From an uncultured Francisellaceae bacterium (lineage in GTDB: Bacteria; Pseudomonadota; Gammaproteobacteria; UBA6186; Azoamicaceae), in assembly GCA_945956915.1 (NCBI GenBank), contig CAMFJH010000008.1, positions 23,430 to 87,429 on the forward strand: a stretch of DNA of 64,000 bases, read 5' to 3'. The notes beneath the pieces are model-generated. The model ran no database searches. It was not told where the DNA came from and saw nothing but the letters and a program-made list of their open reading frames with translations. Both the position numbers and the translations under genes were made by a program. Below, piece after piece: positions 35,686-44,060 of this stretch (the first letter of the stretch is position 1; each line of letters begins with the position of its first letter).

Positions 35686-38441
35686 TATTTAACCTCTAAA
35701 GATTTTTTTGTTGCAATATCTTCTAATTCTGATTTGGTAAGAGGATAGTGCTGTGATCTAACATCTTGTCCATCAATTGTTTTCGGATGTACTCTATTTA
35801 CATTCCCGAACTGATCATAGCTTTCATTCCATTGTCTAACCTGCCCTGTTTTTGGATTATATTCTGTAACAAATGATGCACCTCTAGTAGGACCAGGTTT
35901 TCTAGCTGGTCTTTCCACATCATAATACCTAATTCTTCCATCTGGTAAATTTTCAATTTTCACAGCTTCTTTCTGCGCAGCTTGCAGAGCACGAAGCTTT
36001 TTATTTAATGTAGATTGAGCATTTACGTTGTGAGCTGCAGTTGAAGAAAAATCTATTCGAGGAACTATATCATTATGCGGTGTTACAGCATCTATAGCTT
36101 GTGAAGTGCTATTATGGCTTCCAGCTTTTTGTACTTGATGCTTAAATTTTAAAGCTTTCCTACTCACTTTAGTAGTTGCTAAAAAAAACATAACAATAGA
36201 AGCAGCACCCGCTTGATCCTCTTTGCTAATTTTAAGGTCATCACATTTAGCAGCATACATAGTCGACAATCTTTTCATATCATGTCCAATTTTTTCAGAC
36301 ATGTTAGTCTTTGCCATATACATTTCTTTTTCTAAGCCTGCATACTTCACAGCTTTTTCTGTAACTATATCGCTTAAAGCACTTGAAGCCTCGATAAATA
36401 GTTGCCCAACTATCTTTAACCTAGGATTTTCTTCAAAAAAATCATCTTTTTTTCTAGCCAGATAAGCGCATGCTTCGATGCTAGAGCGTCCAAATTTCTC
36501 AACAAAGCCTAGTGAATTATTTCTTTCCATCACTTTATTCCACGTCTCTTCTGGAGCATACAAAAGATCATCTGATGGCAAATTTATTTCTTTAAAAGAG
36601 ATTTTGCGCTTAGTAATGGCAACATCACTGAAAGTTTCAAACATAGGTAATGAGCATTCATCAGCATTTGCGGGTGGGAAAAAGAAGTCTAAGATTGGAT
36701 TTGAATTTACTGAGTATATGGGTTTTCGAGCATTATTATTTTCTGCGTGTGCGTTTACCCTTTGGTTTCTAGTATTTGCTGTGCTTTGCTTCGTAGTTTG
36801 CTGCCAAAGCAGGGGTTGGCTTTCTTGTGGTTGAGTTAGGGGTTCTAGTGAGGGATGATGACGAAGGCCTCCTCGAGTTGTTTTAAGCGTCTCTAATACA
36901 TTAGCACGGAAGGACGGAGTTGCTTCGTATGCTTCCTTGGGTTCTGGTTCATAATCTCTTTGTGGTTGGCGATTGTGGCTGAGCAGTTTTGCAGGCGCTT
37001 TAGGTTTGGGCTTTGAATCAACCTTATAGACCTTAGTCTTGGTTTTGCGTATTTCCGTGTCATGGATTTCGGCTTTTGCAGGTGCGAGTAGCTCTCTCTT
37101 TGTGCAGTTATTGGACTTGGCGTTATAAAGCCAAATCTTGATAAGCCTAGTCTTAGTCTTGGTTCGACTTAATAAAACAAGCTGTTCTTGATTATCTTTA
37201 GTTTTTAAATAATGAAATTGTATCGGTTCTTGCGCAAAAGCTTGTTGCCAAATAGGTTCTATTAAAGGGGGTAGATGCTTGGGTAATGACGGATACCTAT
37301 CATCAAAGCACAACAAGTTATAAAAGAAAACATGCGACCACTGCGCCTTTAATACATCATACTCTATAATCCCAAGAGTAGAAGCCCCAAAAAACCGGAT
37401 CCTGCCTCCCTGAGTGAACACCGTTGAGCACTGTTCCAATTCAGATTGATAAAAATGCTTTGCCGGTGCTTTGAGGCAATTTTGAATCCTCAGGTTTGGG
37501 TTCCCTTCGGGCGATATCCACTCCCTGTTTGTAATATCAGCATCTATTTCCCAAAATTCTTCCAGTAAATTGCGTACTTTCCAGTCCGGGTGCGATATCG
37601 ATAATTCTAAGGCCAAGGGTAATCCAGCGCTTTCTTCGCTAAGATTGGGAACCTGACTATACGCCCCAGCTTCTATTAAGTGCCGAATCAAAACATAGGG
37701 CTTTTTATCGATAATCATTTGCTCTAAGATATTATAGCCCTGGGGCAAAGTAGCATTGATAGCCGCACCCTCTGTTAAAGAATGTTGCATCGCTTGAAAA
37801 TCTTCTAAATACACAGCTTTCCAAAAAATCTCAGTCTCAAGACTAATGGCTTCTAATACCCCACAAGTTTCGTTACTGGCTCTTGCAATCTCTAAAGGCG
37901 TATTACCGGCCTCATTTTTATGATGGATATCCATCACTTTGGCCAATAATTTCAAAATCGCTATTTGATTGTTTTGGGCGGCAATATGCAAAAGCTCTAA
38001 AGCCATAAAATGATTTCTAAAGAAGGCACTGTGTTTGAATACTTCTAAAGCCATCTGAATAGGTTCAAGTTCGCCCAGTGCACTCGCGTAAATAGAGGCT
38101 TCCAACACGACAAACAAAGTCTCAATCCGTTCCTTCGTTTCTTGAAATACTTTTTGTTTTTTGGCTAAATATTGTCTTAAGCATTCTCGTTCTTCTAAGT
38201 ACTTTTGTTCCTGTTCATGCTTAACGCTTTCTAAAGCCTGAAGCCTATCCTGTATTTGTTTACACTGGTTTTGATACTCAGCATTGGCCTGTATAAGCGC
38301 ATCTTGATGCGCGGCTTCACACTGGGCTAGGTTGCGATGATAGTTATCTTCTACTTTTTTTCTTGCTTGGTGAGTGAGCGGATCAGTTATAACTCGAGCG
38401 CATTTGCTACCTATTTTTTTAAATTTACGCCAAAGACCCAT
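35685..38441 (-). CDS. ankyrin/coiled-coil protein with C-terminal polymorphic-toxin domain
   Basis: The 918-residue protein begins with a basic stretch and a coiled coil (residues about 30-110), then ankyrin-like units (about 125-290, for example LLHIAAQNNQIAILKLLAKV and GNTPLEIARASN), a middle region with low-complexity Pro, Gln and Lys segments, and a helical region (about 610-760). The last 75 residues are a separate domain: LPDGRIRYYDVERPARKPGP, then FVTEYNPKTGQVRQWNESYD, then NVNRVHPKTIDGQ. From memory this resembles the polymorphic-toxin type 24 (Ntox24) C-terminal domain, a predicted RNase. No signal peptide or TM segment is seen. The following 81-codon gene is the likely immunity partner. 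Delivery route is unknown. Confidence 0.7.
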   Translation of the reverse strand: MGLWRKFKKIGSKCARVITDPLTHQARKKVEDNYHRNLAQCEAAHQDALIQANAEYQNQCKQIQDRLQALESVKHEQEQKYLEERECLRQYLAKKQKVFQETKERIETLFVVLEASIYASALGELEPIQMALEVFKHSAFFRNHFMALELLHIAAQNNQIAILKLLAKVMDIHHKNEAGNTPLEIARASNETCGVLEAISLETEIFWKAVYLEDFQAMQHSLTEGAAINATLPQGYNILEQMIIDKKPYVLIRHLIEAGAYSQVPNLSEESAGLPLALELSISHPDWKVRNLLEEFWEIDADITNREWISPEGNPNLRIQNCLKAPAKHFYQSELEQCSTVFTQGGRIRFFGASTLGIIEYDVLKAQWSHVFFYNLLCFDDRYPSLPKHLPPLIEPIWQQAFAQEPIQFHYLKTKDNQEQLVLLSRTKTKTRLIKIWLYNAKSNNCTKRELLAPAKAEIHDTEIRKTKTKVYKVDSKPKPKAPAKLLSHNRQPQRDYEPEPKEAYEATPSFRANVLETLKTTRGGLRHHPSLEPLTQPQESQPLLWQQTTKQSTANTRNQRVNAHAENNNARKPIYSVNSNPILDFFFPPANADECSLPMFETFSDVAITKRKISFKEINLPSDDLLYAPEETWNKVMERNNSLGFVEKFGRSSIEACAYLARKKDDFFEENPRLKIVGQLFIEASSALSDIVTEKAVKYAGLEKEMYMAKTNMSEKIGHDMKRLSTMYAAKCDDLKISKEDQAGAASIVMFFLATTKVSRKALKFKHQVQKAGSHNSTSQAIDAVTPHNDIVPRIDFSSTAAHNVNAQSTLNKKLRALQAAQKEAVKIENLPDGRIRYYDVERPARKPGPTRGASFVTEYNPKTGQVRQWNESYDQFGNVNRVHPKTIDGQDVRSQHYPLTKSELEDIATKKSLEVK

Positions 38442-38631
38442 ATCAATCCCTATTTGCTAGCACCCTTACTCTTCAATCATGAGTCTGACCATTGTTCACA
38501 GACCAATAGCATTAATCAACAAAATATTGTGGTATTAAACCTAAACAAATGTCAACACGGATTTGTGCGTGGTCATCAAACTTAAAAACAGTATATGCAC
38601 AAGACTTCAAGTCTGACAATACGTATGCATA

Positions 38632-39269
38632 ATGAAAGAAAACATTTTAAATATCTTACAAAACCTCTATTTCGAAGCACTTCAAAATGGCACCATGTCA
38701 TTTGAACAATTTAATAAAACACAACAACAATTTTATTTCGCAGTACTCTTCTTTTCCAGACCCATGGCTATATTGGTAGGCAAAATCCCTAACCCCAGTG
38801 ATAGGCTCGATATTTTACATGATGTGATGGAAGAACATGGGATCTGGCTCAAGGTGCCTTTCATGAATCTACCTTCAAACAATTTCTCGAGCCCATCGGT
38901 AGTATCTCCCTACGTCATGATGTGCTACCCTTACGCCCCGAACTCAGAGCCTTTAATAGCGTGCTACTCACCGCCTGCACTTTCGATGAGCTAGAAGTCG
39001 GCGTTTGTTGTATGGGTATCATTGAACTCGCTTTTGCTGATATCTCGGCAATCATAGGCAAAGCCGTCATCGATAGAAATTGGGTAAAAGAAGAAGATTT
39101 CGTCCACTACAAACTTCACGCAGAAATCGATGCAAGACACTCCGAAGAATTCTTCTGCGTCATCGAAAAATCTTGGGATGAACCCAAACGCCTACATTAC
39201 ATCAAACAAGGGCTTGAATTCGGTGCCTATATCTTCGACCGACTCTATCGAAATACTTCAATGGTTTAA
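38632..39269 (+). pseudogene. frameshifted CADD/PqqC-like diiron protein
   Basis: Two frames together make one protein of about 211 residues. The first (38632-38841) ends in DVMEEHG; one base lost near 38842 moves reading to the frame from 38844 (LAQGAFHESTFKQFLEPIG), which runs to the stop at 39267-39269. The joined protein matches the haem-oxygenase-like PqqC/CADD group of metal oxidases. The expected ligands are present across both frames: Glu in EEHG, His in GAFHES, Glu in MGIIELAF, and the H-x3-D-x2-H pattern HAEIDARH. CADD of Chlamydia makes p-aminobenzoate for folate and binds host death domains. Either a recent inactivation or a sequencing error would explain the intact residues. Confidence 0.72.
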
Positions 39270-39461
39270 GGAAAACACCAATGCACTAAGGGAAATAATG
39301 GTTTTAAGGTTGGTTTAGTTAAGGTAAACCATAACAACCCTTGTGGGGCTGAATCAATCATAGAGAAAATTTTCTGCTTCTGTCTTTTTCAAAGTGGGTT
39401 GGGCGACCTTCTAAACTCAAAGCTATGCTTTTAAACGAGATTGTATATTGATAAGCACCTT

Positions 39462-40325
39462 TTACATGCCTAAACGCTTTGCTGTTGGAGATGTCACCTG
39501 TTCTGCTTTCAAAGTATTATCGAATTTCTCTATCAAATTAGCATTCCCACCCAAAGTTATTCTCGCTGCAGCATCTAAGTTAACCTTTAATTCAGGATGG
39601 GCATCCAACTTCTGAGCAACTAGATTAGCAAGAATCAATACCATGTCTTTATCCGTGCCTCCGATAGTCAAATCTGTCTGTCCACTAGAAATGAATGTAT
39701 CTACAAGCACTTGCGCGGCTTCTTTCATTCCATTTTTTCCGGTGAACATACACGTAACTTGATTATCTCCCTCTTTAATCTTAACTTCATTTCCTCTTAT
39801 AGGAGTTAATTTACCTTCTTTTAAATTTCCTTGTTCTTTAGTTAATGTAAACTGTGGAGACATAGTTGTTTGTTTTTCTACTATTTTTTGAAACAGAATT
39901 TCAATAGTAATTGCTGGGAAAGTGAGATCGGATTTCTTTGAAGTCCCAGATTGCGTCTGGTGGAAAGAACGTGTAGGTAAATAATTAGCTGAATTTAATA
40001 AAGGGGTTGCATTTGCTGTGGCTGAACTTGGAGGTGTAGGTTTAGTTGTAACTGTAGGTACAGGCACAGGTGCTTGAATCAATGTATCTACAATAGGATT
40101 AGCCACGCTTTCTGCTTTAGAAATAATGGGTTCAGGATCTAGATTATCTGCGGTTTCTTCCTGTTGAGGTAGGTGTATCGCCACGTTTTCTGTATCTTCG
40201 AGAGTTGTCTCTTCATCGCTATCATCATCAGATGTATGAATATTTTTTTGAGGCCTTCCTTGAACTTTTTTTAACCTTTTCTCGCTTGTTTGAGCGTTTA
40301 AGACATCATTCAGGTTTTTTGACAT
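39462..40325 (-). CDS. unknown protein with disordered acidic/Pro-Thr-rich N-terminal half
   Basis: I do not recognise this 287-residue protein. ATG 40325 is preferred over the ATG at 40337 because GGAGG sits 5 bases before it. Residues 1-130 are low in complexity: basic at first, then acidic (SDDDSDEETTLEDTE), then Pro/Thr/Ala-rich. The second half looks folded, with KNGMKEAAQVLVDTF, TIGGTDKDMVLILANLVAQK and a final helix. There is no signal peptide or membrane segment. It lies divergently from the CaaX ankyrin gene and behind the toxin region, so a secreted, host-directed role is possible but only inferred from context. Confidence 0.6.
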   Translation of the reverse strand: MSKNLNDVLNAQTSEKRLKKVQGRPQKNIHTSDDDSDEETTLEDTENVAIHLPQQEETADNLDPEPIISKAESVANPIVDTLIQAPVPVPTVTTKPTPPSSATANATPLLNSANYLPTRSFHQTQSGTSKKSDLTFPAITIEILFQKIVEKQTTMSPQFTLTKEQGNLKEGKLTPIRGNEVKIKEGDNQVTCMFTGKNGMKEAAQVLVDTFISSGQTDLTIGGTDKDMVLILANLVAQKLDAHPELKVNLDAAARITLGGNANLIEKFDNTLKAEQVTSPTAKRLGM

Positions 40326-40597
40326 ATTATCCTCCATTTAGAACTATTCAGGGTTGCTATTCATTTAGTGGTCTTGTCTTAAAATAAGTTCCCTTGATTA
40401 ATTTTTTTCAGGATTAAGTAACTGGCTTATACACACAATATGATTTAAAGTTTCAAATTGACATAGCAGATACGATAGGTTTTAATGGGTTATATTTTTT
40501 AAATGAAAAATTTTAGTTTTAGATTGAAAATGAGTGATACTACAAATATAATAGTATTCCTGAGACTTTTATTAACGTATAAACTTGGAGAAGTTAA

Positions 40598-42190
40598 ATG
40601 TCATTACCTACAACAGAAATATCTAAAGAATTACAGTTACAAACAGAATACAATAGAGAACTACATGATGGTATAATTTTTGGCAAACCAGAAGTTATTG
40701 ATAATGCCCTTGCAAAAGGTGCCAATCCAACTGAGCACGCAATTTTTAAAAGCGGTAAAAAAGCAACTCGTACCCCATTGGCGAATGCTGTATACTACAG
40801 TAATCTACATGCTGTTAGAAAATTAATTAAATATTATAATGTTAATGAAGAGAGCTGCGAAATACCATTATTTCTAAAAGCAGTTGATTTAGGGGACACG
40901 GATATCATTCATGAATTTTTAAAAGCTGGAATAGATATAAATACGTATTTTTATATGAATGCACTTTCTCAATCTATATTATCTTTATCTACGATTGCTC
41001 TTATTTATCAAAATACTATCTGGAGCAGTACCACTAATGAAACCCATAAGGAAATACAACAAAAATTAGAAGATTGGTATAACGATACTGATACAAATCT
41101 ACCTAATGGCGTTTTTAAGGTAAAATTTTATGGAGACAAAAGCACTATAACGTTGCTATTAGATAAACATATTAATGTTCATATGCCTGACGGGGATAAT
41201 GTTACTCCTTTAATGTTATGCCAAACCCCTGAAAAATATACTACATTTTTCATAACTGCAAATAATGAAAAAGAATTAAAATATTTAAGCGATCAAGATC
41301 ACATCTTAACTTTCACTCGTACAATGACTAGTCGAAATCTAAAGAAAAAATTAGAAGTAACTGTCGAGTATGATTTTAGCCATATTCTATCATTAATTCA
41401 AGCTCACATCGCTTCACTACAAGCTTATAGCCCAGTATCACGTAAATCAATTGAAGGAATGGTCAAAAAATCTGAAGAAAAGACACTCGAAGAACTTTAC
41501 TCTTTAAAAACAAAAACTCATGAAAAAATAACTACCCTAGATACTAAAGTTACCCCTATGTATAAAGCATACACAGAAACTTCAGCCCGTGATCAAAAAA
41601 TTAAAAACATGAAAAATGAAAATAATGGCGCAGCAGCATTTTATAATGAACTTTCTATCGGGTTAAACGGGGTTTTGGCAGCATTTAAAGTCTTGGATAC
41701 TGGTATGGTTCAACGTGCGCAATATACCGGATTAGATAAAGGTGCCGATGCATTAAGTTTTTTATCCGAACATGTCCCCGCTCCGTTCGGTACTGCTACT
41801 AAATTAGTAGCGGCCATTACACAAAAAATCAGCGATATACGAGAAGAAAATAAGCATAAACGCGTTACAAGACGTGTAGAACTCGATCATCTTCCACAAT
41901 GTGAAGATTTTGCATTAGCAATTGCTGAACTTTACAAGGATAAATTATCAAAATGTACTGATGCGAACGCAACAAAAATGGCAAAAGAAGCACTTGCAAT
42001 CGCGCTCATATGTCTAAATGATGATGTTAAATTTGATCGTACTAAACCTGTAGTTGAACAGCTGGTTGAAGCTGTAAAAACATCAACTCAATTTACTAAA
42101 CAACTTGATAAATTACTGCAAAAGCAACAATCACAATCACAACCACTAAGCAAAGCTAAGAAAAAGACAGAAGCATGCGCGATGATGTAA
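40598..42190 (+). CDS. ankyrin-repeat protein ending in a CaaX prenylation box
   Basis: The 530-residue protein starts at ATG 40598 with TTGGAGAAG upstream. Residues about 15-130 hold ankyrin-like units (TPLANAVYYSNLHAVRKLI, then PLFLKAVDLGDTDIIHEFL, then KAGIDIN). Another unit lies near NVHMPDGDNVTPLML. The C-terminal half is helical and unrecognised, including a conserved-looking block DKGADALSFLSEHVPAPFG. The last residues are KKKTEACAMM: Cys, two small/aliphatic residues and Met, with lysines before it. That is a textbook CaaX box for farnesyl transfer, which bacteria cannot perform themselves but host cells can. L. pneumophila AnkB uses the same arrangement to reach host membranes. A terminator follows at 42203. 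Confidence 0.75.
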   Translation: MSLPTTEISKELQLQTEYNRELHDGIIFGKPEVIDNALAKGANPTEHAIFKSGKKATRTPLANAVYYSNLHAVRKLIKYYNVNEESCEIPLFLKAVDLGDTDIIHEFLKAGIDINTYFYMNALSQSILSLSTIALIYQNTIWSSTTNETHKEIQQKLEDWYNDTDTNLPNGVFKVKFYGDKSTITLLLDKHINVHMPDGDNVTPLMLCQTPEKYTTFFITANNEKELKYLSDQDHILTFTRTMTSRNLKKKLEVTVEYDFSHILSLIQAHIASLQAYSPVSRKSIEGMVKKSEEKTLEELYSLKTKTHEKITTLDTKVTPMYKAYTETSARDQKIKNMKNENNGAAAFYNELSIGLNGVLAAFKVLDTGMVQRAQYTGLDKGADALSFLSEHVPAPFGTATKLVAAITQKISDIREENKHKRVTRRVELDHLPQCEDFALAIAELYKDKLSKCTDANATKMAKEALAIALICLNDDVKFDRTKPVVEQLVEAVKTSTQFTKQLDKLLQKQQSQSQPLSKAKKKTEACAMM

Positions 42191-42202
42191 TTTGCATGAC
42201 TC

Positions 42203-42240
42203 AGCAGATGGGCAAGGAAGCCTATCTGCTTTGATTATTT
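42203..42240 (+). terminator. Rho-independent terminator after the CaaX ankyrin gene
   Basis: AGCAGAT, GGC and their complements GCC, ATCTGCT form a stem (42203-42230) around a short AAGGAA loop, with TTGATTATTT following. It lies 13 bases after the stop codon. Confidence 0.7.
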
Positions 42241-42829
42241 TTGAAAAAACAATAACTTTAAATTAATCAGTAATTAATTTTATCCTCACACCTATCCTGA
42301 ACTTTGAATCCCCTTGGATAAAAAAATCTAACAAACTTACCTTTTTATCCTGTACCAAAGAAGAAATAAGCTGATACTGACTATTCAAAAAGCATTTAAG
42401 ACGTGTAAAATCACTGATTTAATTTAATAAAACCAAGCAACCTTGCCAGTCTCAAATACCGAATCGGCCAATTGCGAGGATGAACTTCCAAAAAGCTCTA
42501 TAACACGAGTTTTTTTTCCAAGGCCTCTAGTAACGTGATGAAAATATACGGGAGACAAGTCAAAAATGAAAGGAGCCTGGAAGGAAGATAATGGATATCA
42601 TTAAAGATCATTATCTGAAACGGTTATGTTTCGGTTGAAAAGTGCATTTGGTTCACTTTTAAATCCTGAAGGTCTGAAAACCGAGCAACAGAAGTGTTTT
42701 TGAAATACAGTACACTTAATATATTTGTTACAATTGGATTAGCAAATTCCAAACCGGTATCCGTATAATGGAGTTTTTTTATGCAACAAGCCTACTTGAA
42801 GATAAAAACAATATCATTTAAAATACTGC
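42241..42829. other. long gap without a supported gene
   Basis: This 589-base stretch has no convincing coding frame. It holds a 9-bp inverted repeat GGATAAAAA (42316) / TTTTTATCC (42342). A TATAAT box (42764-42769) is followed by GGAG and an ATG at 42781 opening a 30-codon frame that overlaps the radical-SAM start; this may be a short leader or chance. A short readable stretch near 42636-42704 (LLNPEGLKTEQQ) vaguely resembles a transposase fragment but is too short to call. The region is probably eroded DNA. Confidence 0.45.
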
Positions 42830-44056
42830 ATGGATATTTCAAAAAAATTATCTCTTTTGGCAGATGCTGCTAAATACGATGCCTCTTGTTCTTCCAGTGG
42901 TTCAAAGGCCAAACGAGGGACCAAAGAGAAAGGTGTGGGTAGCACCGAAGGTGCTGGTATATGTCATAGTTACACCCCCGATGGCCGTTGTATTTCTTTG
43001 CTCAAAATTCTTTTTACCAACTATTGCATGTACGATTGTAAATATTGTGTAAATCGTATTTCAAGCGATGTGCAAAGAGCCAGCTTTAGCATAAAAGAAG
43101 TGGTTGATTTGACACTTGATTTTTATCGCCGAAATTATATTGAAGGTCTGTTTTTAAGTTCGGGTATTATTAGGGATTCTGACTATACCATGCAACAGTT
43201 AATCTCTGTGGCGCGTACATTGCGGGAAGTGCATCATTTTAAAGGTTATATCCATTTAAAAACAATTCCTGGCGCCAGTGATGAATTGTTATCGCAAGCC
43301 GGGTTGTATGCAGATCGCTTAAGTGTGAATATTGAATTACCCACCATTTCTGATTTGGAACAGTTAGCGCCTCAAAAGAATCGTACGCAACTTGAACGCA
43401 ATATGGCTGAAGTTTATAATAAAGCCATAGAACTAAAGGATGATAAGAAAAAGGGTATGAAAGTGCCACTTTTCAATCCTGCGGGTCAAAGTACACAAAT
43501 GATTGTTGGTGCAACTCCCACTCCCGATCGTGAAATTCTAAATACCTCCAGTACATTGTATAATAAATACAAATTAAGACGCGTTTATTATTCTGCGTTC
43601 AGTCCCATACCCCATGCTGATAAAAGATTGCCTGGAATAAGTCCACCGCTGATGAGAGAACATCGTTTGTATCAAGCAGATTGGTTATTACGTTTCTATG
43701 GGTTTTCTGTGGAAGAGATTGCGCCTGATACGCATCCTGAATTGCCAATCGATATCGATCCAAAAACCGCATGGGCTTTGAGAAATCCGGGATTTTTCCC
43801 AATAGATGTTAATATAGCAACTAAAGAAATGCTATTACGTATTCCTGGTGTGGGTGTTAACTCAGTATTAAAAATATTATCCATTCGGCGTTATCAAAAA
43901 CTAAGTTTTCATGATTTAGTACGGTTACGTATTCCGATGAATCGTGCCAAGTTATTTATTATTACTTCAGATTACAGTCCGAATACACAGTTATTAGACA
44001 GCTCAAAATTAGGCTTAATTTTAAAACCCGAAGCACAGTTACAATTATTTGATTAA
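42830..44056 (+). CDS. radical SAM protein of the UdgX-linked DNA modification/repair family
   Basis: The 408-residue protein matches the family annotated as putative DNA modification/repair radical SAM protein. The cluster-binding motif is CMYDCKYC (residues about 63-70), followed by LFLSSGI. The C-terminus has helix-hairpin-helix-like DNA-binding segments (LLRIPGVGVNSVLKILSIRR). It is almost always paired with the UdgX-type gene that follows, as here. The chemistry is unknown. The Shine-Dalgarno sequence before ATG 42830 is weak; the start is kept because MDISKKLSLLADAAKYDASC is the usual N-terminus. Confidence 0.88.
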   Translation: MDISKKLSLLADAAKYDASCSSSGSKAKRGTKEKGVGSTEGAGICHSYTPDGRCISLLKILFTNYCMYDCKYCVNRISSDVQRASFSIKEVVDLTLDFYRRNYIEGLFLSSGIIRDSDYTMQQLISVARTLREVHHFKGYIHLKTIPGASDELLSQAGLYADRLSVNIELPTISDLEQLAPQKNRTQLERNMAEVYNKAIELKDDKKKGMKVPLFNPAGQSTQMIVGATPTPDREILNTSSTLYNKYKLRRVYYSAFSPIPHADKRLPGISPPLMREHRLYQADWLLRFYGFSVEEIAPDTHPELPIDIDPKTAWALRNPGFFPIDVNIATKEMLLRIPGVGVNSVLKILSIRRYQKLSFHDLVRLRIPMNRAKLFIITSDYSPNTQLLDSSKLGLILKPEAQLQLFD

Positions 44057-44060
44057 TGTA

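Noticed and set aside
38922..39269. Separate gene starting at 38922
   Set aside because: The frame continues homology from 38844 and carries only the second half of the CADD-like protein, so it is part of a frameshifted gene.
42636..42704. Transposase remnant
   Set aside because: About 23 codons (including LLNPEGLKTEQQ) vaguely resemble a transposase N-terminus, but there are no inverted ends, target duplications or further homology.
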